From assembly GCA_003222535.1 (NCBI GenBank), contig QHWJ01000235.1, positions 1 through 64,000 of the forward strand: DNA of 64,000 bases, written 5' to 3'. Origin of the DNA: Acidobacteriota bacterium (GTDB lineage Bacteria > Acidobacteriota > Vicinamibacteria > Vicinamibacterales > CAVVIG01). Shown here one piece after another: positions 44,829 through 55,227 of this stretch (its first letter is position 1; every line of letters begins with the position of its first letter). Made by a program: the position numbers and the translations under genes. Below the pieces are notes generated by a model, which had not been told where the DNA came from, searched no databases, and worked only from the letters and a program-made list of their open reading frames with translations.

Positions 44829-45851
44829 ATGCCTGCATTTCCTCTCCTGTTCGACGCCGGTTCCACCAGACCCACTACTCGCGAAATCGCGAAGGTCGTC
44901 AAGCAAGGCGGCACGGCCGCGCTGACTGAAGCGGACCGGCGCGCCGATCAGGCCCGGTATCAGGAGGTCACCTGCCGATCGGCGTTGAACCGCGTCCGCG
45001 GCATGCCATTCGAGTGGACGCTGAACCCGTACCGCGGCTGCACGCATGGCTGCCACTACTGCTACGCGCGCCGCTATCACGTGCAATTCGAGATGAACGC
45101 CGACGACGAGTTCGCGTCGATGATCCTCGTGAAAGAGAATTTCGCCGACGTCCTCACACGGGAGCTCGCGCGGCCGGCGTGGAAGGGAGACTACGTCGCG
45201 GTGGGCACCGCGACCGACTGCTATCAGCCGATCGAAGGTCACTACAAGCTGACGCGGCGCGCGATCGAGGCGCTCCTGCGGGCCCGGAATCCCATGGGCC
45301 TCATCACCAAAGGGCCGATGGTCGTTCGCGACCGCGACCTGCTCGCGGCGCTCTCGCGAGTGGCGAGGTGCACGGTGTACATGAGCGTGCCGACCGTCGA
45401 CGAGCAGGCCTGGGAGCGGCTCGAGCCGGGCACCGCGCATCCGCTGCAGCGCCTTCGCGCCGTGCGCGAGCTGGTCGATGCCGGCGTGACCGCCGGCGTT
45501 CTCATGAATCCGATCGTGCCCGGGTTTTCGTCATCGCGCGACAAGCTCGAACGCACCGTCAAGGCGATCGCCGACCACGGGGCGCGATTCGTCGGCTGCA
45601 ACGTGATGTTTCTCGAAGGCGGCACGCGCGCGCACTTCATGAAGTATCTCGAGCGCGAGTTTCCCTCGTGGCTGCCGCGCTACGAGAAGTTGTACGAAAG
45701 GAAATACGCGCCGCAGGAATACCGCAAGCAGGTTCAGGGAATGGTGCGCGTGCTGCAGGCGCGTCACGGCCTCAGCGGGCGCGAGGACCCGAACCGGGGC
45801 GGCACGGTTGAAGACAGGAACGAAGCCGAGCAGGTGGGCTTTGCGTGGTAA
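44829..45851 (+). CDS. SplB-like radical SAM protein (Rv2578c type)
   Basis: A 340-aa radical SAM enzyme. The [4Fe-4S]-binding CTHGCHYCYAR (CxxxCxxC) lies near residues 73-83 within NPYRGCTHGCHYCYARRYH, followed by GTATDCYQPIEGHYKLTR and LMNPIVPGFSSSRDKL. The family (COG1533) includes spore photoproduct lyase relatives, but bacterial members of this subgroup have no proven reaction; DNA photoproduct repair is a guess. ATG 44829 has AGAGG 9 nt upstream; GTG 44769 would extend it by 20 residues. Monocistronic. Confidence 0.85.
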   Translation: MPAFPLLFDAGSTRPTTREIAKVVKQGGTAALTEADRRADQARYQEVTCRSALNRVRGMPFEWTLNPYRGCTHGCHYCYARRYHVQFEMNADDEFASMILVKENFADVLTRELARPAWKGDYVAVGTATDCYQPIEGHYKLTRRAIEALLRARNPMGLITKGPMVVRDRDLLAALSRVARCTVYMSVPTVDEQAWERLEPGTAHPLQRLRAVRELVDAGVTAGVLMNPIVPGFSSSRDKLERTVKAIADHGARFVGCNVMFLEGGTRAHFMKYLEREFPSWLPRYEKLYERKYAPQEYRKQVQGMVRVLQARHGLSGREDPNRGGTVEDRNEAEQVGFAW

Positions 45852-45861
45852 AAACCTGTCA

Positions 45862-45964
45862 TGGCTGGTGGCTGATGGCTATGGCCGATCGAACGACCAT
45901 GCATCAGCGGCCATCAACTCGTGGTCATTAGCCATCAGCCATCAGCCATCAGCCATCAGCCATC
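45862..45964. repeat. Second CATCAGC heptamer array with an inverted flank
   Basis: Five or more CATCAGC units (45920-45962) are preceded by GGCTGATGGCT, i.e. the same unit inverted, at about 45869-45880. It lies between the convergent radical SAM and ClpA-like genes. The unit is identical to that at 36040-36127. Confidence 0.92.
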
Positions 45965-45965
45965 T

Positions 45966-48275
45966 TTAAGCGAGCCCTTCGAAAGCGAGCGAGCCGTCCG
46001 GCGACGTGACCTGCGTGATCGACGGCTCGACGACGAGCGCACCGTCCCTGCTCTTCACGTTGAAATGCGAGCCTTCCTTCCAGCGCGCGCTGATCGGCAG
46101 CTTGATGTGCTCGTCGATGAAGCGCTTCAGGAATCGGGCGCCGAAGGCCATGCTGTAGCCCTTCACCACGACGAGCTCCAGCGCCGCGTCGTCGACCGCA
46201 ATCGTCTTCCCGGCCTTCGCCAGCGCCATGGTGATCTGCTCGAGATAGTGCTTCGCGATCTCACGCACTTCGTCGTGGGTCAGCGGAGAGAACAGCACGG
46301 TTTCGTCGATGCGGTTGCGGAACTCCGGCGGGAACCGGCGCTCGAGCTCGCGCATCACTTCGCCCTGCACCTGCTCGACACCGACCGTCCGGTGCAGGAA
46401 GCCCATCGGGCTCGTCAGCTTCCGGAAGTGCTCCGCGCCGAGATTCGACGTCATGATGACGATCGCGTCGCTCAGGTAGACGCGCTTTCCACGGCCGTCC
46501 GTCATCCAGCCCTCGTCGAACGCCTGGAGGAACAGGTTCAGCGTATGCGGGCTCGCCTTCTCGACCTCGTCGAGCAGGACGACGCAGTACGGATTGTCTT
46601 TCAGCTGATTGGTGAGGACGCCTCCGCGCTCGCTTCCGACAATACCGCGCGGCATGCCGATGAGCTTATCAACTGAGACGGATCCATCCTGATACTCGGA
46701 CATGTCGACGCGGATCATCTTCTTCTCGTCGCCGAACAGGAAGTCGGCGACCGACTTCGCCAGCTCCGTCTTGCCGACGCCGGTCGGCCCCAGGAACAAC
46801 AGGACACCGTCCGGACGATCGAAGCCGTCCTTCAGGGGCCCCTTGTTGAGGACCAGCCGTCGCGCCACCGCATCGATCGCTTTTCTCTGGCCGATCACAC
46901 GCCTCTGCAGGCGCTCCTCGATGTCCTTGAAGCGATCGGTCACGTCCCGGAAGACCATGTCCTCGGGAATCTGCGCGACGTGCGAGATCACCGCGACGAC
47001 GTCTTCCTTCTTCACTTCCCAGCGCCGATCGATTTCGGCGCGGACGGCCGCCGTGTCCAGCCAACCGATGACCTTGTCCGGCAGATGCAGATGCCGCATG
47101 TAGCGCGGCGACAGGTCGAGGGCGGCGTCGAGCGCCTCGTCGAGCAGGCGGACCGAGTAGTTTCGTTCGAGCCGCGGCCGCAGGTTATAGAGGATGCGGC
47201 GGGTCTCCTCGATGCTCGGCTCGCAGATGGTCACGCAGCGAAAACGACGCGCCAACGCCTCGTCCTCCTGGATGTATTCCTTGTACTCGCTCAAGGTGGT
47301 CGCGGCCACCATGCGGATTTCGCCGCGCGCGAGCACCGACTTGAAGATGTTGGCGGCGTCAGAGGGGGCGCCGAGCGCCGAGCCGGCGCCGACCATCGTG
47401 TGCGCCTCGTCGACGAACAGAATCAGGTTCGGCCGCTCTTTGAGCTCGCGGATCACGTTCTGAATCCGGTCCTCGAACATCCCCCGCAGCATCGTCCCGG
47501 CGACCATGCTGTTCATCTGAAGGTTGACGACCTGGCAGTCGCGCAGTCGAACGGGCACGCTCTCCGGCTCGAACTCGATGCGAAGCGCCAGCCCTTCGGC
47601 GATCGCGGTCTTGCCGACCCCCGGCTCGCCGATGAGCATCACGGAATTGGCGCGCTCCCGGTGGCAGAGGATTTCCAGCACCTGCTGGATTTCCTTTTCT
47701 CGACCGAACACCGGCGGCAGCTTGTCCTGGCGGGCGAGCAGGTTCAGGTTCGTCGCGAAATGTTTGAGGAACGGCGGCAGCTCGAAGCGCTTCTTCAGCC
47801 GCTCTTCGCGCAACTCCATGTCGCGCATCCGCGTGTTCAGTCGCGACACCAGCATCTCCGGCTCGACGCCGTGGCGCCGGAGGATCGACACGGGCACGCC
47901 CTGCGTTTCCTCGAATACGGCGGAGAACAAGTCGGCGGCTTCAACCGTCTGCCGGCCGGCCCGGCTGGCGTGATGAAGCGCCAGCTTGAAGACCAGCTTT
48001 GTCGCCGGCGACACGCGGAACTCGCGTCCCGCAAACGACGGCATCATGTGCAAGTGCTCTTCGATCGCCTGAAGAATGGTATGCGGATTGACTTCGATGT
48101 CCCTCATGACTTCCGAGAACATGTCCCATTCGACCTGTGCAAATGCGAGAAACACATGCTCGTTGGTCAGCAGCGCGTGCTCACGGCGGCGAGCCTCTTC
48201 GATGGCCCGATCGACAATCCGCTGGGCGGTTTCGCCAATCTTGCTCGGTGAGATGTCGAGGTCTTCTACGTGCAC
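45966..48275 (-). CDS. ClpA/ClpC-like AAA+ unfoldase
   Basis: A 769-aa double-ring ATPase: Clp_N-like N-domain (1-150), AAA1 with Walker A GEPGVGKT at 216-223 and Walker B LFVDEAH about 286-292, AAA2 with GPTGVGKT at 496-503 and VVLLDEVEK about 564-572, and a C-terminal D2-small domain. There is no long coiled-coil middle domain, so it resembles ClpA rather than ClpB. MGF at 623-625 stands where ClpA has IGL and ClpC IGF, a possible ClpP-docking loop. No clpP or clpS is adjacent. It starts at GTG 48275 with GGAGG upstream. A 7-bp hairpin (GTGGCCG/CGGCCAC) lies at 48326-48341 in the leader. Confidence 0.9.
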   Translation of the reverse strand: MHVEDLDISPSKIGETAQRIVDRAIEEARRREHALLTNEHVFLAFAQVEWDMFSEVMRDIEVNPHTILQAIEEHLHMMPSFAGREFRVSPATKLVFKLALHHASRAGRQTVEAADLFSAVFEETQGVPVSILRRHGVEPEMLVSRLNTRMRDMELREERLKKRFELPPFLKHFATNLNLLARQDKLPPVFGREKEIQQVLEILCHRERANSVMLIGEPGVGKTAIAEGLALRIEFEPESVPVRLRDCQVVNLQMNSMVAGTMLRGMFEDRIQNVIRELKERPNLILFVDEAHTMVGAGSALGAPSDAANIFKSVLARGEIRMVAATTLSEYKEYIQEDEALARRFRCVTICEPSIEETRRILYNLRPRLERNYSVRLLDEALDAALDLSPRYMRHLHLPDKVIGWLDTAAVRAEIDRRWEVKKEDVVAVISHVAQIPEDMVFRDVTDRFKDIEERLQRRVIGQRKAIDAVARRLVLNKGPLKDGFDRPDGVLLFLGPTGVGKTELAKSVADFLFGDEKKMIRVDMSEYQDGSVSVDKLIGMPRGIVGSERGGVLTNQLKDNPYCVVLLDEVEKASPHTLNLFLQAFDEGWMTDGRGKRVYLSDAIVIMTSNLGAEHFRKLTSPMGFLHRTVGVEQVQGEVMRELERRFPPEFRNRIDETVLFSPLTHDEVREIAKHYLEQITMALAKAGKTIAVDDAALELVVVKGYSMAFGARFLKRFIDEHIKLPISARWKEGSHFNVKSRDGALVVEPSITQVTSPDGSLAFEGLA

Positions 48276-48438
48276 GTCAGCCTCCGTCCGGCCGACAGAT
48301 CAGCAAGACGTACGCCACCGCTCAACCGTGGCCGAACGGCCACAGTTTTCCCGCTGACTATGGCCATCGAGCTACAAGAAGAGGGCAACTCGACGCTTCC
48401 CCTCTCCCTTTCGGCCTCCGGTCCTTGACCCTTTTTGG

Positions 48439-49266
48439 TTAGTCCTGACGCAACAGCGCTTCAATCCGGAGCTCTGTGGGTGGGTGCGTGCTGAACAAAC
48501 CGAGCAGCCCGGAGGCGCTGAAGGGCTTGATGATGAACATGTGTGCAGTGGCCGGATTCGCGTCAAGTGGGACGGCGCGCGAGGCCGCCTCGATCTTGCG
48601 GAGAGCGCTCACGAGCCCTTGTGGGCCGCCGGCGATGACGGCGCCGCCGGCGTCGGCGTCGAACTCGCGCGAGCGCGAAATCGCCGCCTGAATGAGCATT
48701 GCGGCGATCGGCGCCAGGATGATCGTCGCGATCAGCGCGAACGGATTGGACCCTTCCCGATCGTCGCTCCGGCTCCCCCCGAAGAACATCGCAAAGCGCG
48801 AAACCATCATGATCGCGGCCGCAGCTGTGGCCGCAACCGAGCTGATCAGGATGTCGCGATGTTTGACATGCGCCAGCTCGTGGGAGAGCACGCCTTCGAG
48901 CTCCTCGTCGTTGAGAACCTGGAGGATCCCTTCCGTCGCCGCCACGGCCGCGTGTTGAGGGTTGCGGCCGGTCGCGAAAGCATTCGGCGACGCGTCGGGA
49001 ATCACGTAGACGCGCGGCTGGGGCAGGCCGGCGCGCACGGCCAGCCGGGCCACGGTGTCGTAAAGGCGGTGGCCGGGACCGACCTCCTGCGCCCGATACA
49101 TCCGTAAGACAATCTTGTCCGAGAACCAGTACGAACCGAAGTTCGTCGCCGCCGCAAAGAGAAAGCCGATAGCCATTCCCTGCGTGCCGCCGAGCTTTTC
49201 GCCGATGAACAGGAGCAATGCGCTGAGCACTCCGAGCAATAGCGCGGTTTTGACAGTATTGGACAT
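48439..49266 (-). CDS. htpX: Membrane metalloprotease HtpX
   Basis: A 275-aa M48 protease of the inner membrane that degrades misfolded membrane proteins. Two N-terminal helices, Zn site HELAH at 129-133, third ligand Glu in SREFDADAGG, and two further helices near 140-200. Normal length. TAAAAT lies 9 nt before the ATG. Being next to a Clp-type unfoldase gene in the same orientation suggests a proteostasis pair. Confidence 0.96.
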   Translation of the reverse strand: MSNTVKTALLLGVLSALLLFIGEKLGGTQGMAIGFLFAAATNFGSYWFSDKIVLRMYRAQEVGPGHRLYDTVARLAVRAGLPQPRVYVIPDASPNAFATGRNPQHAAVAATEGILQVLNDEELEGVLSHELAHVKHRDILISSVAATAAAAIMMVSRFAMFFGGSRSDDREGSNPFALIATIILAPIAAMLIQAAISRSREFDADAGGAVIAGGPQGLVSALRKIEAASRAVPLDANPATAHMFIIKPFSASGLLGLFSTHPPTELRIEALLRQD

Positions 49267-49273
49267 AGGGTGT

Positions 49274-50318
49274 CTATTTTATGCGCCCGATGAGCCCCGC
49301 GACGAGGGCGGCGCGGGCGGGCATGGTTTCGATGTCTATGTGTTCATGGAGGGCGTGGGCGCCGTCGCCAATCGCCCCCAGGCCGTCTAAGGTGGGAACC
49401 CCTAGCGCGGCGGTGAAATTCCCATCCGACCCGCCGCCTGTTCCCCCCTCGGCGAGCTCCTGACCGAGCTCGAGAGCCACTTCCCGCGCTTCCTCGTACA
49501 GCCGCGCAATCTGTTCAGTGCGCTCCATCGGCGGCCGGCCGAACCCGCCACTTGCCTCAACCGTCGTCCGCACATCGACGGGCTCCAGAGCGCTGAACGC
49601 CCGGTCGACCTCTGACGCGGCGGCCGCCGTCGGTACTCGCACGTCGACGACGGCGCCGGCCTCGTCGGGGATGAAGCTCTTGTACGGCGCTCGCGCCCTT
49701 TTGCGGCTCGATCCCCGCGTGCGCCGCAATCCCTCGAACCACGATCCTGTACCCGCCGCATCCTTTCCGCGACGTCTTCACACCGCCGCCCGGCAGCGAC
49801 GGCTCGAGGACCAGCACGGCGGCGCTGCGGCGCGCCTCCTCCTCGATCGCCTCGCGTGACGACCCGCTGCCGACCTCTTCATCCGTCGTCCAGAGCATGA
49901 CGATGCGGCGTGAAGGCCGAGCATCGGCTTCGAGCAGCGCGCGTGTCGCGAGCATGCCAATCGCGATGCCGGCCTTCATGTCGAACACGCCAGGGCCGTG
50001 GAGCCTGCCGTTGGATCGGGTCAGCGGCATGCGATCGAGCTGGCCGACCGGCCAGACCGTGTCGAAATGGCCCAGGAGCAGGATCTGCGACTCGCCGCAA
50101 CCGAACTCGGCGAGCAGATGATCGCCGCGCTCGGGACGCGACAGGCGGGTGACGCGTCCGCCGATTGCTTCGAGACGTGATGCCAGCTCGGCGCCGCACC
50201 GATCGACCGCTGCCTTGTCCGTCGTCGGCGACTCGAGACGGACGAGGGCTTCGGTCGTGTCGAGCACCCACTCGCGCTCGCCGCAGCAGAAATCGCGGAG
50301 GTCTATAATCGAGCTCAT
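49274..50318 (-). pseudogene. M20-family metallopeptidase with internal deletion and frameshift
   Basis: The N-terminal frame (ATG 50318; reads to 49557) carries the M20 core: LLLGHFDTVWP, GPGVFDMKAG and TTDEEVGSGSS metal ligands and the dimerisation-domain start AAHAGIEPQKGASAV. At about 49685 similarity switches to another frame (49274-49690), SFIPDEAGAVVDVRVP ... GTGGGSDGNF ... HALHEHIDIE, which completes the enzyme. About 40 residues between KGASAV and PDEA are missing. The ancestral product would be a glutamate carboxypeptidase-like hydrolase. The ATG overlaps the divergent gene's ATG (CATG). Real pseudogene or assembly error. Confidence 0.78.
50304..50309 (+). promoter_or_regulatory. 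Leaderless-type -10 (TATAAT) of the small secreted protein gene
   Basis: A perfect TATAAT ends 7 nt before ATG 50317, with no Shine-Dalgarno between. It lies inside the 5' end of the divergent M20 gene. Confidence 0.65.
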
Positions 50319-50901
50319 GCTCCTCGCTCTGACTCTCGCAGCGACGATCAACGCAAAGCCCGCAGAGTCCGCAGAGAATATCCGGCTGTGCGCGCTTTAC
50401 GGGCTTCGCGTTCACACGGCGTATCAAACGCCGCAGCCGTTCCCGCGGCCGGGTCAGCCTGCGCAGCCGCCCACGCGCCCGGCGCCCACCGCGCCGGCGC
50501 CTGCCGGGCCGGCAGCGCCCGGAGCTGCGGCGGCACCCCAGGTGGCGCCGACGGAAGCCAATCTCGGCGTGCCGATCTTTCCGGGCGCGCAGTTCATCGC
50601 GTCGTACGACGCCGGGCGCGGGCAGCGGTACTACATTTTCGGATCAGCCGCGTCGTTTGTCGAACTGGTGGCCTGGTATCGGACCGTGCTGAAGCAGAAG
50701 GGTGAGCTCGTGTACGACGTACCCGCCACGCATGAATTCGACGTCGGCAAGTTCCACGAAGAGACGATGGCGTTTCCGCCGGGGGTGACGATCAAGGACT
50801 TTCAGTCGGACATCTCGCAGGGCTATCCGAATCCGAAACCGGGCGGCCAGCCGGCACGCTTTCCGACGCTCATTCAAGTCGTACCGGTCATGGACAGGTG
50901 A
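50317..50901 (+). CDS. Small exported hypothetical protein with Pro/Ala-rich linker
   Basis: A 194-aa protein not recognised by family. Short hydrophobic start (MLLALTLAATINA), then a segment encoded by the CGCAGAG repeat (KPAESAENIRLCALYG), a Pro/Ala-rich linker about 40-80, and a compact C-terminal domain (GVPIFPGAQFIASYDAGRGQRYYIFGSAASFVELVAWYRTVL). That domain looks like the periplasmic domains with a YxxVLxxxGW-type helix found in many acidobacterial exported proteins. Function unknown. Confidence 0.7.
   Translation: MLLALTLAATINAKPAESAENIRLCALYGLRVHTAYQTPQPFPRPGQPAQPPTRPAPTAPAPAGPAAPGAAAAPQVAPTEANLGVPIFPGAQFIASYDAGRGQRYYIFGSAASFVELVAWYRTVLKQKGELVYDVPATHEFDVGKFHEETMAFPPGVTIKDFQSDISQGYPNPKPGGQPARFPTLIQVVPVMDR
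50348..50378. repeat. CGCAGAG-type repeat inside the exported protein gene
   Basis: ACGCAAAGCCCGCAGAGTCC and GCAGAGAATA continue in frame just after the hydrophobic start. Same family as at 8171 and 63942. Confidence 0.6.
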
Positions 50902-51065
50902 ATCTGATAAATCTAGTAATCTGGTAATCTCGTAATCTGGTAATTGGATTGGGTAATTGAAATCTGGTAATTGGATCGGTAATTCAGCAAATTGAACAAT
51001 CCCATTACGAGGTTCTCAAATTGACCAATCCAATTACTCGATTACCAGATTACCCGATTACCAGA
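50902..51065. repeat. Inverted array of TAATCTGG units between convergent genes
   Basis: The left half contains GTAATCTGGTAATC-type units; the right half contains the reverse complements (GATTACCAGATTAC). About 37 bp of each side can pair with few mismatches. AT-rich relative to its surroundings. It lies between the exported protein gene and the thiC stop, where it could act as a two-way transcription barrier. Confidence 0.88.
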
Positions 51066-51076
51066 TTCTGGGCGCG

Positions 51077-52785
<1,709 letters not shown>

Positions 52786-52793
52786 TATCCCAC

Positions 52794-52799
52794 TATAGT
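52794..52799. promoter_or_regulatory. Symmetric -10 element (ACTATAGT) between thiC leader and small ORF
   Basis: ACTATAGT (52793-52800 less flanks) is a perfect palindrome, so TATAGT reads on both strands. On the minus strand it would start the TPP riboswitch RNA near 52786; on the plus strand it ends 8 nt before ATG 52808. Confidence 0.55.
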
Positions 52800-52807
52800 C
52801 GATCGGC

Positions 52808-52933
52808 ATGCTCGCATCGAGATCGGCTGCGGCGCGCTGGCTGATGCCGGGAATGGTGGCGCTGGCCGCCGTCAGCTTCGCCGTCGCGGCCTGCGCCTTC
52901 TTTGCCGGCGGGTTCTACTTCGCGCCTTACTAA
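52808..52933 (+). CDS. 41-residue single-span membrane peptide
   Basis: ATG 52808 to TAA 52933 encodes a basic N-terminus (MLASRSAAARW) followed by a hydrophobic helix (GMVALAAVSFAVAACAFFAG) and a short FYFAPY end. It is preceded by TATAGT at leaderless spacing. It ends 4 nt into the convergent membrane-protein gene. Not recognised. Small hydrophobic frames can be chance, but the promoter position and exact fit to the gap favour a real gene. Confidence 0.5.
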   Translation: MLASRSAAARWLMPGMVALAAVSFAVAACAFFAGGFYFAPY

Positions 52934-55227
52934 GGCGGCGAGAGGCGACCGTCAGTGCCGAATACGGCAAGTTCCGCGACAGCCCAGCCGTTGACCGGAT
53001 CGACACCAGTCTGACGAACTCGCAGGTACCGCACCGCGCGAGCGGTGACAGGGAGGATCATCGTGGCGGTCAGCGGATCAGCCAGCACGGCCCTCAGCGC
53101 GAGGGACGCGCCGGATCCGCTCCAGCAGGTATCCCACCGGTGCCGATCGCCGGAGCACTCCACCGACAAGCGCCGCGGGAAATCCTGAAGAAAGGGACCG
53201 AGTGTGAGGCGCACGCCGGACAGGTCCGCCGGGCGACCAAGATCAATCGACAGTTCTTCGCCGCCCGCCTGCGCACGGCCAGTGCTCCAGGCCGTGTGCA
53301 CATCCCCGTCGAGCATCCCGGCGACCGCGTCATTCCGAAGATTCGCCTGGACCGACACGATCGGCTGCCGTACACCGCCGGTCGGCCTTGCCGGCGAGGC
53401 GCTTGCGGCCACGCGATAGAGCCGCCAGCCTCCCTCATCGGCGATGATCGGTCGTGGCCCAACGACCGCGGCCCATCGATCGAACTGCTCACCGTGATCG
53501 ACGGCAACCACCAGCGAGCCGCCGCCAGCCAACTCGTCGAGGAGCGACGTGTCACCCAGCCGCAAGCCGATTCTCAGGATCTCGTAGTGCGGAGGCGCGT
53601 ACCCGCTATAGCCGTTCACGACGGGATGGTGGTGTTCGAGCGATCGGTACACGGCGGCCACGTCGCGCTCAATGATGCCGAGCGGCAATTCAAGCACCGG
53701 TGCGCGGTCTCCGATCGCGCTCAGCGCGGCAATTGAGGCAGCCGGAGCCGCCAGCGTGACCCGCGGCCAGCTCTCGAAGAGGATGAGGACCACCGCGATC
53801 GCCGAAACGGAGCGTCGGAACAACGGCCGCAATGTCGATGTCAACCGCGCGAAGGCGATGGCCGCCGCAATCGCGACGCACAGGACGAACAGCATGCCGA
53901 ACCGCGCCGGCACGCGGAGCTCGGAAAACCCCGGCACCTCCATCAACAGCGCATAGGGTGCTCGATACAGAACCGCCGTGCCGGCCAATGTGGGTCGCGG
54001 CCCCAGGCTCAGCATGAGCATCGCGGCCGCGCCGCAGACGTAGTAGCCAAAGACGGAGCGTCGACGCCAGAGGTCGCGAAGCGCCGGGCTCGTGATCGCG
54101 GCGAACAGGACCAGCGCAACCGAGACCGTCAATGGCTTGTCCGCCGAGCTGGCAGATGCAATCGTGGAGCTGCCCACTACCCATCTCCACGGCCCGAGCA
54201 GCACCACTTCCACGGCAATCACCATGAAGCCCACCGCAATAAGCAACGCCGCCACTCTCGAACGGCGCCAAGCTGCCGAGGCCCCAATGGTCCGGAACTT
54301 GGAGGCCGCGATCACAATCGCCACCGCGATCAACGCAGGCGCGATCAAGCCGGGAAAGAGCTCGCCTTCAGGTCGCGACCACCGCGAGAGGCCGTGCCAG
54401 ACAATCAGATCCGGCGATGCCGCAAACGGCGACAGCAAATCGGCGCTGTTCGCCTCGATCTCGTATCGGTGGCGGCTGAGCCCCAACGCGGCGTGCTGCG
54501 TGGAGTAGCGCCACAGCAGCGGCGCGAGCGGCAGCGACGCGACGGCCCACGTGATGGTGATGGGCACGAGGCTCCCCGGCTCCCTGGCAAACCACAGGAC
54601 CCAGCCAGCGAGCAGGACCGGAAAGAGCATCAAGTAATAGCCGTTCGCGGAGGCCTGGGACAGCCAGGCCAGGCCAAAGACAACGAGCCAGCGGCGTTCC
54701 CGGCGCTCGGCGAACCGGTGCAGCGCCATCAGCGCGAGCGGCATACCGAACGCCCACAGCATCTGCAAGTGCGCCAGGTGCGACACCCGGTACGGACTGA
54801 ATCCAAAGACGCATCCCGCGAGGCAGGCGGCGTCATGCCGCTTCAAAAGCGCAAACGCCAGCGCGTGCGCGGCCAGCGCCGTCAGCGGAAACGAGCACAG
54901 GAAGGCGACGTTGTACGCGGTCAGCGGCGTCGCACCCGACCATTGCAGCGGCGTGGTCAGCAGGCTGATCCCGAGCAGGTGTTCAGAAAACGAGAGCGCA
55001 CCCCGCACCGGCCAGAACATCGAAGCGTCCCACCAGCTGCGTGTCATTGGAAGGGTGCGCGCATTCCATCCCAGAATGACGGCAATGAGCGCCGGATCGT
55101 AATGGTCGTGCGGGAACGCCGACGACAGATGCGAAACGAGGGGCGACGTGAAGGCGACGGCCCCGCCGGTGTACATCACGGCGGCAATCAGCCACGGGGC
55201 GATGTGGCGTCGGACCGTCGCCATCAT
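52930..55227 (-). CDS. Polytopic GT-C-like membrane protein with C-terminal discoidin-like domain
   Basis: A 765-aa protein. About 11-12 hydrophobic helices in residues 1-480, with an early acidic loop (SSAFPHDHYDPALIAVILGWNARTL) as in GT-C glycosyltransferases using polyprenyl-phosphate sugars. A periplasmic region follows, and residues about 620-760 resemble an F5/8 type C (discoidin/CBM32-like) domain: LDGDVHTAWSTGRAQ, LSIDLGRPADLSGVRLTLG and RYLRVRQTGVDPVNGWAVAELAVFG. Probably transfers or modifies a surface polysaccharide and binds glycan. It overlaps the upstream gene by 4 nt. Confidence 0.72.
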   Translation of the reverse strand: MMATVRRHIAPWLIAAVMYTGGAVAFTSPLVSHLSSAFPHDHYDPALIAVILGWNARTLPMTRSWWDASMFWPVRGALSFSEHLLGISLLTTPLQWSGATPLTAYNVAFLCSFPLTALAAHALAFALLKRHDAACLAGCVFGFSPYRVSHLAHLQMLWAFGMPLALMALHRFAERRERRWLVVFGLAWLSQASANGYYLMLFPVLLAGWVLWFAREPGSLVPITITWAVASLPLAPLLWRYSTQHAALGLSRHRYEIEANSADLLSPFAASPDLIVWHGLSRWSRPEGELFPGLIAPALIAVAIVIAASKFRTIGASAAWRRSRVAALLIAVGFMVIAVEVVLLGPWRWVVGSSTIASASSADKPLTVSVALVLFAAITSPALRDLWRRRSVFGYYVCGAAAMLMLSLGPRPTLAGTAVLYRAPYALLMEVPGFSELRVPARFGMLFVLCVAIAAAIAFARLTSTLRPLFRRSVSAIAVVLILFESWPRVTLAAPAASIAALSAIGDRAPVLELPLGIIERDVAAVYRSLEHHHPVVNGYSGYAPPHYEILRIGLRLGDTSLLDELAGGGSLVVAVDHGEQFDRWAAVVGPRPIIADEGGWRLYRVAASASPARPTGGVRQPIVSVQANLRNDAVAGMLDGDVHTAWSTGRAQAGGEELSIDLGRPADLSGVRLTLGPFLQDFPRRLSVECSGDRHRWDTCWSGSGASLALRAVLADPLTATMILPVTARAVRYLRVRQTGVDPVNGWAVAELAVFGTDGRLSPP

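Noticed and set aside
48323-48344. Hairpin AACCGTGGCCG/CGGCCACAGTT before the ClpA-like gene as a terminator
   Set aside because: The T-rich side is on the plus strand, where no gene ends; on the minus strand no T run follows. Reported only as a leader hairpin.
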